From assembly GCA_947652115.1 (NCBI GenBank), contig OX393563.1:982016-1046015 (forward strand): a DNA stretch of 64,000 nucleotides, written 5' to 3'. Source of the stretch: Blastomussa wellsi. Its lineage: Eukaryota; Cnidaria; Anthozoa; Scleractinia; Plerogyridae. Below are positions 34,901 through 43,410 of the stretch, in pieces. Each line of letters opens with the position of its first letter. Position 1 is the stretch's first letter. A model generated the notes under the pieces. It worked only from the letters and a program-made list of their open reading frames with translations, searched no databases and was not told the origin of the DNA. A program made the position numbers and the translations under genes.

Positions 34901-35132
34901 TGTACTCCTTCTGATTAGCGCGACTGTCTAACAGTTCCCACAACGATTTACACCGCCAAGACTGAAGTTTTCCCTTAAGTAACGAATAGAATTCGCGTGG
35001 ATTCTCCGCTGTGATTCCAAGAAGTTTCACCAGTTCTCGAAAGGTACTTGTTATTTCAGGGCAGTCTTCAGCGTCCATAAACTTGAAGAATAATTCTTCG
35101 GCCGTTTCCTTGCTTTTCCGGGCATTTTCCAT
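17170..35132 (-). CDS. MICAL: MICAL-type flavin monooxygenase fused to a PUB domain (15 exons, 2204 aa)
   Basis: Exons, 5' to 3' on the minus strand: 35132-34664, 30753-30523, 29829-29597, 29405-29148, 28668-28350, 27735-26589, 25839-25647, 24835-24714, 24300-24099, 23441-23262, 22716-22555, 22258-22098, 21408-21282, 20537-20464, 19906-17170. Every junction is GT-AG, phases match, and the sum is 6615 nt (2204 codons plus stop). Residues 1-500 match the MICAL monooxygenase, which uses FAD and NADPH to oxidise F-actin methionines: GAGPIG at 92-97, DG at 218-219, GD at 392-393 followed by [12 protein letters not shown]. Residues about 1195-1293 match the PUB fold. No CH or LIM domain is encoded. 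Residues 1293-2204 are low-complexity and Ser/Lys-rich. By family it should act in the cytosol on actin; a role with p97/VCP is inference from PUB. A possible AATAAA lies on the minus strand at 16676-16671. Exon chain confidence is high; the exact 5' UTR is unknown. Confidence 0.5.
20464..22258 (-). CDS. MICAL: MICAL-PUB exons 12-14: PUB domain
   Basis: Exons 22258-22098, 21408-21282 and 20537-20464 encode residues 1173-1293. From about residue 1195 the chain follows PUB domains of peptide:N-glycanase and HOIP: an N-terminal helix ([20 protein letters not shown]), [23 protein letters not shown] (family pattern NPxDxKYRxI), a variable helix, then [13 protein letters not shown] (family GFxE...xxFP) and a final helix [15 protein letters not shown] domains bind C-terminal peptides of p97/VCP or the PIM of OTULIN. 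Here His replaces the usual Asn of the NPxxxKYR motif, so partner affinity cannot be predicted. The assignment rests on pattern recognition from memory and should be confirmed by profile search. Confidence 0.5.
21915..22010 (-). repeat. LINE-like 3' tail
   Basis: CAACAACAACAACAGCTTTATTTATCCC reads on the minus strand as GGGATAAATAAAGCTGTTGTTG..., a retroelement-type end with trinucleotide tail. It lies in the last part of intron 12 of the MICAL-PUB gene. A similar short end is at 42306-42335. Confidence 0.5.
22555..23441 (-). CDS. MICAL: MICAL-PUB exons 10-11: tandemly duplicated exon pair
   Basis: Exon 10 (23441-23262, 180 nt) and exon 11 (22716-22555, 162 nt) are both phase 0-0, so either can be skipped or duplicated without shifting the frame. 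Their products share the core [14 protein letters not shown] versus [14 protein letters not shown], each preceded by SSP-x-G and followed by a run with N and KE, and both end in EE before GTGAGA or GTAATG. I infer an internal exon duplication. The exon 11 acceptor (TTTGATAAAG) is weak. Function is unknown; the IWQKT motif could be a binding peptide. Confidence 0.5.
22985..23160 (-). mobile_element. LINE reverse-transcriptase C-terminal fragment
   Basis: The minus strand reads [23 protein letters not shown]..., the characteristic end of CR1/L2/RTE-type LINE ORF2 proteins (AAPxLWNxLPxEIR). It is cut by stops just after, and sits in the intron between MICAL-PUB exons 10 and 11. Confidence 0.5.
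24099..25839 (-). CDS. MICAL: MICAL-PUB exons 7-9: linker segments
   Basis: Exons 25839-25647, 24835-24714 and 24300-24099 encode residues 886-1058. Exon 7 carries [20 protein letters not shown] and ends in MNRQESW. Exon 8 continues [20 protein letters not shown], an amphipathic helix-like stretch. Exon 9 is acidic ([18 protein letters not shown]) and ends LERLKIK at a weaker GTATTG donor. I recognise no domain. Frame continuity across all three junctions supports them. The 7th intron contains two long hairpin elements (24967-25168 and 25404-25480). Confidence 0.5.
24967..25168. mobile_element. Long hairpin element in MICAL-PUB intron 7
   Basis: Left arm 24967-25034 and right arm 25102-25168 are inverted copies with a few differences (e.g. 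GTTGCCACCC versus GTTGCTACCC), spacer 67 bp. Both ends read ATTCGGCTAACGTGTTTACA. Likely a non-autonomous foldback/MITE element. Confidence 0.5.
25404..25480. mobile_element. Short hairpin MITE in MICAL-PUB intron 7
   Basis: Arms 25404-25438 and 25446-25480 (35 bp, one mismatch) flank a 7-nt loop. The ends read AAGCAATAGACCACAC. It is only 235 bp from the previous hairpin, and the intervening sequence resembles a dispersed repeat also seen at 30120-30290. Confidence 0.5.
26589..27735 (-). CDS. MICAL: MICAL-PUB exon 6: basic, disordered region and KE-rich coiled coil
   Basis: This 1147-nt exon encodes residues 504-886. The first two thirds are Ser/Arg/Lys-rich with [15 protein letters not shown] and many RRxS-type sites. 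The last third (about residues 775-860) is almost only K, E, R and D ([19 protein letters not shown] pattern), a likely single alpha-helix or coiled coil. The acceptor is TTTTTTTTCAG and the donor GC|GTAAGT. In CH-containing MICALs this position just after the catalytic domain holds the calponin-homology domain. The CT-rich plus strand of this exon yields long spurious hydrophobic ORFs. Confidence 0.5.
28030..28165 (-). repeat. tRNA-derived SINE in MICAL-PUB intron 5
   Basis: Minus strand: GGCACAGTGGCCCAATGGAC (A-box-like, about 28153-28134) then CTAGGTTCGGGTTCGAGCAC (B-box, 28120-28101). It occupies the intron between the last monooxygenase exon and the basic exon, the place where a CH-domain exon would be expected in a standard MICAL. 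Confidence 0.5.
28350..30753 (-). CDS. MICAL: MICAL-PUB exons 2-5: remainder of the monooxygenase domain
   Basis: Exons 30753-30523, 29829-29597, 29405-29148 and 28668-28350 encode residues 157-503. They hold, in order: the segment with the DG motif ([10 protein letters not shown], residues 213-222); [13 protein letters not shown] followed by the substrate-domain motif [22 protein letters not shown]; and the GD motif LVGDSLLE joined directly to [12 protein letters not shown], which contacts FAD in the family. The domain then closes with [17 protein letters not shown] and REVYHLFD, all typical MICAL endings. Nothing conserved is missing, so the enzyme core looks intact. After NKG the frame passes to a basic exon instead of a CH domain. 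Confidence 0.5.
30780..33150. other. Intron 1 of MICAL-PUB, 5' of exon 2
   Basis: AT-rich intronic sequence with no recognised exon. It leads into the palindromic satellite at 33155-33536. Confidence 0.5.
33155..33536. repeat. Palindromic 36-bp satellite
   Basis: About ten units alternate the 13-mers TATCCAGTGGATA and TATCCACTGGATA (each the reverse complement of the other) with linkers GCGC and AATCAC/GTGATT. The unit length is 36 bp. The linker orientation flips near 33360 and again later, so the array contains inverted blocks. Both strands give spurious ORFs (MDSAIHWI...). It lies in intron 1 of the MICAL-PUB gene. Confidence 0.5.
34664..35132 (-). CDS. MICAL: MICAL-PUB exon 1: start codon and FAD-binding GxGxxG
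   Basis: The exon encodes residues 1-156 plus the first base of codon 157. The N-terminal helices ([20 protein letters not shown] region) and the stretch EYSKGK followed by [13 protein letters not shown] match the start of animal MICAL monooxygenase domains. The Rossmann motif GAGPIG is at residues 92-97, followed by the acidic-end strand VVVVEKR and the family signature [10 protein letters not shown]. The end SIDHIS is split by a GTAAGT-like donor (A|GTAAG at 34664/34663) and rejoined by exon 2 as HISIRRLQ, exactly the family pattern. The ATG is preceded by GC-rich sequence with no earlier in-frame Met. Confidence 0.5.
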
Positions 35133-36390
35133 TGTCGCGTCGCCTCAAAAAGTAATTTGATTGCATTCAAGCGGGCTCAAGTTAACTGGATAATGCAACA
35201 AGACCCAGAACCACGACAACCGATCGTCCAGCAAGGTATTCACAACACATCGCAACGGACAAAAATTTCAAATTCAGTTGCAATATAATCTGTCACGTCT
35301 GTTTACACGCAGCAGTGGTCACTCAACTGAAACAGCTTTGTTTTTCAAACAATTGACAGATGCCATCTTTGTTTGAAAATCTCGTTTGGACATGCTGGAG
35401 AAGGTCTCCATTGTGCGAGACCGTTTTATATCGGGTTTGGGCCATAGCAGGTTAGAACAGCTTAGCAACAGCCAGTTACATGTAAAAGTGGTGTTTTCAT
35501 CATGTATTGCCGGTTATTGTAATTTATTCTGTGGTAATTAAATCTGAGTGTAATGACCTTGTCAGAGCGCGCAGATCACACAACCAGGTACTTTGCACAA
35601 CAAAGACACTTTCCCCAAGAGTCATATGTTTTGAATTGTTTTATCACTTTGTCAGTTTTGGCATTTCTGAAGTCTTTTGAGACCGACGACATCAAACATT
35701 CAGGCATAAGAACTCTAGTTATCAAGTAAATATTTTTGCATCATTATGAGCTCTATTGTGGCCAAACTGACAATGGGACAGGTCTAACACCGGTACTTTG
35801 ACAAATGCAAAATTTGCAATGATTCTACTCTACAGATAGCAATAAAATTTCTAGACAAAGGCACTCAACAAATTATAGACAAAAAAGTTCTGTTTAGCAT
35901 GGTTGCATTTTATTTGTCGTACGTAATGAGGGAAAGTTAACGGGGCAATTCCAGGCATATCTCGATGACCTGTCAGTCTTCCAAACTCTTTGACAGGATG
36001 CCAAGGGCGGAATGCCACAGTCCCACGTACACGAGCGTGCGAGACTCGGGTCGGTGAAGGCCGAGCAACCTCAGCAAAGGCTTGACCAAAATCAGAATCG
36101 AATCAGAAACTGAAGGCTACCCTTGAAACCTAAGGGTAACCTCTGGATCGGGGATTTTTGTCCTCACCACAGCAGCGCGCTTTCATGCTGTTTGGAAACT
36201 CAAAGCTTTGCCATTATATTATACTGAGTTCAGTGGGACGCTGAATGCCCGGCTTCTGATCTTCATTGATCGAACTGAGTCAAACGAACATCAGGATTTT
36301 CTTAACCTGCGATCATGCTCTCCCTCCCTAACTTATCACGATTTTTACGATTTTCTTTGAAATCAAATTTTGAAAGAAGCCTGTTCACAC
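35133..36390. other. Upstream region of MICAL-PUB
   Basis: No gene recognised. The promoter presumably lies just above 35132, but no TATA box or clear element stands out. Confidence 0.5.
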
Positions 36391-37150
36391 GATAATGTAC
36401 ATAGCATCATCTTTAACAAATTTTACTTGGCTGATACCTCAGTTTTTTGCTCAAACCAGCCCTCTGAGCTCGCCATTTTTCCAGAACAGGGCGAGGCCCT
36501 TCGCTAAACCACGCGATCATGCCATTCCACTCTTTATCAGCAAAAAAATTTTACCTATTAACTTTCTCTATTATCAGCTAAGTACTGGCAGAAACAATGT
36601 TTGACGTGAGCAACAACTTGGTACCTACAAATATTCAGCAATTGTTTCTTCAACTTCCTCATGTACATTCATGTGGTACTCGATCGTCTAATTCTCGAAA
36701 CTTCTATATAAAAAATCGAATCTTGAAATCCTAAAAAACTCCTTCACGAGACTTGGTGCCAAATTGTGGAATGAGAAACCGACCAAGCTGCGCACACTCC
36801 CAAAACGCAAATGCAAATTTAACATTCGTGCATTATTGCTATACATTTTGGAGACCGCGTGCATGATACCTGTTATGAGATAGATGAAATTATTCTTAAA
36901 ATGAAGAAAGCTGAATTTTTTTTAATTTGCCTGCCTCTAAAACAGCGAGCTAATGCTTTTCTTTTCCTTTCCTCAAAGTTTAAATGCATCCTTTTTCATA
37001 TGTTGTTCTTCTCGTTAGTCTGATGAACTTTCCTTTTTTTCTTACTTTTTTCTATTCTCATTTTGTATTCTTCTTAAATATTACTCCTGGCCCGCCTAAC
37101 AGCGGTACCAGGACATTTGTCAAAAAATAAAGTCTTGAAGTCTTGAAGGC
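36390..37150 (+). mobile_element. LINE 3' end with broken reverse-transcriptase C-terminus
   Basis: The end of an ORF2-like frame reads HVHSCGTRSSNSRNFYIKNR, then after a frameshift near 36730 KNSFTRLGAKLWNEKPTKLR. This is the conserved tail of CR1/L2-type LINEs (YNTRS...NSFSRxGAKxWN). It ends with the short tail AAATAAAGTCTTGAAGTCTTGAAGG. Stops and the frameshift make it inactive. Confidence 0.5.
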
Positions 37151-37741
37151 CATCATTCTGATGCACCTAACTGCCAACACACTGTTGACTTTACTGGCTG
37201 ATTTGACTATACTAAACACGAACGAGCAAGCAAATAAAGTATGGTAAAGCACCTGTATTGAACCCAAAGTATATAGACATAAAAAAAATTCATCGAGTCG
37301 CACCAAATGCAACAACAAGTTCGTGATGTTCAAGCAAATGCACCCGTTCGAATTGTTCTGCCGTACGAAAACAGCTATCTGATCTTGAAAAGAAAATAAG
37401 CAGCGATCTGTGCCGAGTCTATTGCCTTTTACAAGCAGGAAAATTGCCGATGACATCAAAGTAGAAGAGGCCAAACTTCCGCTAAAAAATGCGTTGTTTA
37501 CGAATTTAAATGTGACCTGAGTGGTGCATGTAGATTATGTTTCGATATGTTGGCGCACTGATCAGAGGAACACAGCACTCTGTTACTGGAAAACATTTGC
37601 GCGACGCCCACAATCAGACAAAGATCTTCAAGAACTTTAAAATTAAATTAAGACAAAAACCTAAACTGGCACTCAATCTGCCTCAATCAAAGCAAAAACT
37701 ATTTATTTAATTAACACGACTTTCCTCGATCATTACCTTAA

Positions 37742-38140
37742 GGCGGGATTCTACCTGAAAGGCGTTTTCCGTCATTTAAAGTTGCAAATATCTCGTTTGC
37801 GTTTCAAGGAATGCCTAAATTCTTCACTCATCTCACCATGAATGTTTTGTGGTGTTTTGTAAATTTTTGGATGATTTTGGGGTATATTTGGGAGGAGGGA
37901 GTTTTTCTTAAAGGAGTAGGAAAATTTGGAGAAATATGAAATAGTGAAGATTTAATGGAGTTTAAAAATTAGAATTTGAAGTTTAAAATTAGAATATGCA
38001 CACCCAAACAGTCCCACTACCAAGCTGGTTGCTACTGGCTGGGGGTCAACTGTCTGTGGGTGTTTCAAAACTAATTTTCTTCCTTTTATACAATCTGCAA
38101 ACCTCTCAAAATTTCATTGAAATTCAGGTAGAATCCCCCC
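37742..38140. mobile_element. piggyBac-like MITE with TTAA target sites
   Basis: Terminal inverted repeats GGCGGGATTCTACCTGAA (37742-37759) and the complement of GGGGGGATTCTACCTGAA (38123-38140) differ at one of 18 bases. TTAA flanks both ends (37738-37741 and 38141-38144), the target used by piggyBac transposases. Length 399 bp, no transposase. Confidence 0.5.
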
Positions 38141-38323
38141 TTAATTTTTTAAGGGAATGTTATTTTAATCAAACCAGAAATTCCTAAAACGATTCTAATT
38201 ATAGCATCACAAACTTCAAACTACGTAATGTAACTAAAAATCAAAACATAGAAACAGAATTTTAGGCTATCGCCTACTCTGACATGTTCGATTACAGGAC
38301 CGATCCCTAAAAAGCTGATGTAT

Positions 38324-38399
38324 ACCATAGAAATGACGCCATAACGGGGCTCGTGGGTCCACTTGAGTTTTGAACGTTTTATGACGTCATTTCTATGGT
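38324..38399. repeat. Short inverted repeat
   Basis: ACCATAGAAATGACG (38324-38338) and its reverse complement (38385-38399) flank 46 bp. Probably a small MITE; target duplication unclear. Confidence 0.5.
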
Positions 38400-39230
38400 C
38401 TATAAAAAGTAAGATTGTAGACCATGAAAAATGTGGTCGATTTTGCGTTACAATTTGCGGCGATTATTACATTTTGCGGCGTAATACTTTGTTCTTGGAT
38501 ACATGACTGTTTATAGGATACGTTAACGTTTACTAAAGGGAAAAACACCGCTTATTGTGGCAACTATTCCACCTTAGCCAGCTATTTCAGGTTGTTATGA
38601 GAAGACATCCAGATATCGGATTAACTTTTAACTTTTTATTGCACTCGATCGCATATTTACACGTTTACAAAAGTCTGTACAAACGCCATATCTAACTAGC
38701 ACTCAACAAACAACACCGGACAACAAACTTATTTTAAGTCAACACTTTTGGGTTAACTTCCGCTAGCTCACCGATGAGGACGCTTCATAAAGAAACGTTC
38801 AGCTAAAATAAAGGGAACAAAAATGTGTATACAACCTGTATTATTTTGCAAACAACATTTTCTGGGTACATGACATGTTTTGGTACGTTACATGCACTAC
38901 TACACCAAGATAGTGGGAGTTTGTTTTTGAAATGTGTACAACGAAGTGACTGTTCTGGATAAATGTACAGAGGCTGTTCCAACGTGAGATATTCACCGAG
39001 TCAAGCTTAAAAACGAATTCCTTGCACTAGCTTATTCCAGATAATTATACAGAAAAAATGAATTGCTTATAACAGAGATTGAACACTGAATCCATTTTTA
39101 CGTAATAATATTATTACCTCTCATTGTAACTGAAAACTAAACGATTCAACGTGGAGACAGGTACTATATTTTACAGGTCAGTTCCTTGTATGAAAACTAA
39201 ATAGATAGCCTGTTTTCTTGACTTCTGTTA

Positions 39231-40173
39231 TCAAGGTATTCTTCCACGTGAGCCGCTGCCAACAGGTAGCTCTGTTCTGATTGGTGAACGGTAGTCATGT
39301 GATATAGAGTGACTCGAGGAGGTGGAGCTCCGCTTGGAAAGGAGCTGATCAGCGAAAAACATGGCCTGAAAAATTAATAAAAAAACACTGGTGTTACAAT
39401 AAGAGAATTAATTAACTTTCATTGCACACTAATTCTGATCCAAGATTGTTACAGAGGAATCCTCGAACCTCCAAATGAAATTAAAACTGGGCCGAGAAAT
39501 GTGGAGTTCAAGAATCCTGGGAACAAATGAGGGGCAAGCTTTGGTGTTGGACTGGTTGGAGTTATTGGGAGGTTTGACTGCATACAGGATTCCACTGTAA
39601 ATGTATTCGCTAGAGGGCTTCAAACCTTTAAGTGTTACGCAGAGGTTCTCAGTGCAACTACAGTGTAGCACTGCACGTCACGCTATTTTGATTTATTTCT
39701 TCGACAACCAAAATTACCCTTAAAATTTAGGCTCTGTTAAAAGAATAAAATCTAGTTTGTTCAGAGTACTCACAAACGGCAACATCAGTCGAGAACGAAA
39801 GAACTTTATTTATTATATGTAAACAGTAGTGAAATACCAGGTGAGCTTTCGCACAAAAAAATGATATCTTAACACATGAAGATATCATCGTTGCTATGGT
39901 TACAGTATATAATAAATCGTGCCTTTCACAATGAAAGTGCAATGAAAGTAGAATATTATATGGCCGCTTGGAGATGAAACATATTTCACTTGTTCACTGC
40001 ACTCACTCGTGAAATATGGTCCAACACTCGAAGAGAAATTTTGTATTGCCACGCGGCCACATAACAACCTCTATATATTTATACAATAAGACATCTTGTA
40101 ACCACCACCTGGTTAGCTCAGTTGTTAGAGTGCCAGTCTGCTGTGTGAGAGGTCGAGGGTCGAGCCCCAGACT

Positions 40174-40205
<32 letters not shown>

Positions 40206-43200
40206 CAGAATGTGCTGCCTGTAATTATATTGGCAAATGGTTATTAGATGTTCAAGTCTTCTCGGATAAGGACTATAAATCGTAGGCCCGGTCTCCTGCA
40301 TCTTCAGTGTTACATGGTTAGCGGAGGGACGTTAAAGAACCCACACACTTCTCAAAAAGTGTAGGGCACTGCAAAATTCCTTGTGCACTCCCTTGTGCAC
40401 AGGATAACTCACAAGACCGATTACAAATGGTACGGGGGTACAGGTTATTGTAATACCTTATCCATGGAAGGCACGGTCCCTAAGGTACGTCAAATAACAG
40501 CAATGAACTACACCAGAAATCTTCACGCGATGTTTCACGCACAAAATTGTGTCTTGCTGAGCTTTCAAAGTTTTCTGTGCGTAAGACAACGTTGCGCTAA
40601 TGAAGTTTTGTTTATTCAAGGACCTTTCCATAAGATTCAAGGACTACTGGGGAAAATTCAAGGACTTTTCAAGGACTTGAGCAATTTTTTTAATTTTCAA
40701 GGACTTTTCAAGGGGTTAATGCTTTTTCAAGGACTTTTCAAGGCCCGTGCGAACCATGTAATAGCCTTTCTGTGCCACCAGAAAGGAAGGTAACGAAAAT
40801 ATATTCACTTCATAAGAACGAGACGATCTATGACTATTGTGTACATGAAATGCAGACACTGTATACTGACCTTCTGCGCACTGACGGTTTGTACACCAAC
40901 ACTTCTGGTCTGCTTGCTGATGGGAGCCAAAGGAAAAGAAGCTCCAGTCCTCTCTCCAAGCTTGGGATGGGATCTGGGAACTATTCCCAGATCTCCCAGC
41001 TTGTAATGAGGAAGAGGGCGGTTCACAGCTGCTGCCACGGCCTGTGCTTTAGACGGGGGTGTCCTAATAAGGAGCCAAGATTTGCGCTGATATTAGCAAT
41101 AGCTTAATTGAAAAGTTAACAGATCACCCTTCAAAACTATCACAAGCAGTCTTGATCATTGTTTTGCTATGATACGAGGGGAAAAAAGCAAGGTTGCCAC
41201 TCAACAGAGTAAACTTCAGCTGATTAGATGTTAGAAGTTTTGAATCGATGTAATTATTCTTTTAGCTGGAACAACCAAGTCATTTTTTTAGATAAACGAC
41301 ACAATTTCATGAAAATTAGTACATACCGGTACCCCTCTAAAATACAACTTGGTCATAAAGAGTAACAGACAAAAGTTGCAAAACATGAGGGGTTGGTTAA
41401 TCAAGTCTGATATTGGAGGGGGGTATGATGTTATGCTTCCAAAATGCAGATCTCTCAGAGATATTTTTGGTGTCCAAATTTCATACAAATTGACTGAATA
41501 GCAAGGTTATAATTAGCATTTTGTGCCACATGGCACATACACCTTAGTCCAGAAATAAATGTAAAACACAGCTAAAAGCTTACTCCTTCTGTTTAGGAAT
41601 ATGTCTGCCAATATCTGGGCTGGGGCTTGAATATCCTCTAGTCTGGCGGGGTGGTACAAAATCCTTTGCACTGGGACCCACACCAAATGTAGCCGCATCA
41701 TTCAGTATCCTTAGGAGTGTCTGAACTAGATTCTCACGCTGAGAAATGGCCTCTGCCTCATCTTGCTTCCCATTGACAACAGAAGGTGGCTGAAAAATGG
41801 AAGTAAAAGGGAAATATTTTTAACATTCACATTAAAGGAACTTTTGGAATGGATGACATGTCTATGATTCAAGTGAAGCAAGTGTGTTCAAACTGAAATG
41901 TCATTTGTATGACTCAAAAGGACAAGCTTTCACTGTCTAGAATCACTTAAATTTTGAAATTTTTCAACTACACAGTCACTTATCAGAACAGGACATTGCA
42001 CACAGTAACAATGTTTATACACTCAATAACATTGTTACTGAAAAATGATTGCAAATTTTGTATTTAAGAATTCTCTCAGGGGTTTCAATAAAATTTGAAA
42101 TACGCAGTTGCTTTGAATAGAGTAGCCAACTATTTTTTAAGAATCTTTCTTTAATTTCTTCAATTTTGGGGAAAAAAGTAGCAGACGTTTCTAAGCAGAT
42201 CGAAGTAGACTATGCTCTTTGTCGGCCGTTGGTGCTTATTGAAAGCACTGAGTTAACTGTAAGGGATAAAAGTTCTGCAGACCAAAAAACTACATGTATG
42301 TGTGAACAACAACAAGCTTTATTTTCCCCCTTGCCACATCACTGCAAGAAAAGTTACAGTAAAAACAACGTCACCACAATATCTTTGATGATGAGGGTTT
42401 GTGTTTGACAAGCATCTTGTGCCAAAACTGTGCAGATGGAAATTAAACCGTAGTTTGAAAGCGTCATGAAGTACATGTAACAAGAGCTTCAAATCATCAA
42501 GGAAGACCATCACAAAGAATAACACACCCTGCAGATTGTGGCCTTGTAAGCTTCTTTTATCACTTTTGCAATTGGCACATCTCACTGTGCATAACAACCT
42601 TTGATTGACAGTTTTGTCCCCAAGGGCTACTCAGGGCTACTCTTACTTGTCTATTAGTGCAGTAACCCAGTTTTGGGTGGCTAAAAATGGTATTCAATCA
42701 AGTGTGAAAAGTCCCTAAGACAAAGGAGTCTCAGGGACTCTCTAAGTCAAATTTGTTAAGTACATTATTTGCAAAGGGAATTATTCAAGTTAAAACATAC
42801 CACTAGAGAGGTGCTGAGAGCTTGTGCAGCTTGAGAAAGAATCCCAGTCAATTCATCTTTTTTCTTCATAGACAGATCTCTGTCCTTTGTAACTTTGGCA
42901 AGTTCATGTTCTAGAGATTCCTTTTCTTCTGCTGTGCTCTGTTAAAAGAATAAAATCTAGTTTGTTCAGAGTACTCACAAACGGTAACATCAGTCGAGAA
43001 CGAAAGAACTTTATTTATTATATGTAAACAGTAGTGAAATACCAGGTGAGCTTTCGCACAAAAACATGATATCTTAACACATGAAGATATCACTGTTGCT
43101 ATGGTTACAGTATATAATAAATCGTGCCTTTCACAATGAAAGTGCAATGAAAGTAGAATATCATATGGCCGCTTGGAGATGAAACATATTTCACTTGTTC

Positions 43201-43378
43201 ACTGCACTCACTCGTGAAATATGTTCCAACACTCGAAGAGAAATTTTGTATTGCCACGCAGCCACATAACATCCTCTATATATTTATACAATAAGACATC
43301 TTGTAACCACCACCTGGTTAGCCCAGTTGTTAGAGTGCCAGTCTGCTGTGTGAGAGGTTGAGGGTCGAGCCCCAGACT

Positions 43379-43410
<32 letters not shown>

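Noticed and set aside
37058..37474. 138-codon minus ORF
   Set aside because: It is antisense to the LINE 3' end and its flank; hydrophobic by AT bias.
39885..39905. X-box-like GTTGCTATGGTTAC within the SINE-bearing repeat
   Set aside because: One key position of the RFX half-site (R before AC) is T in both copies, and the site is intronic in a repeat.
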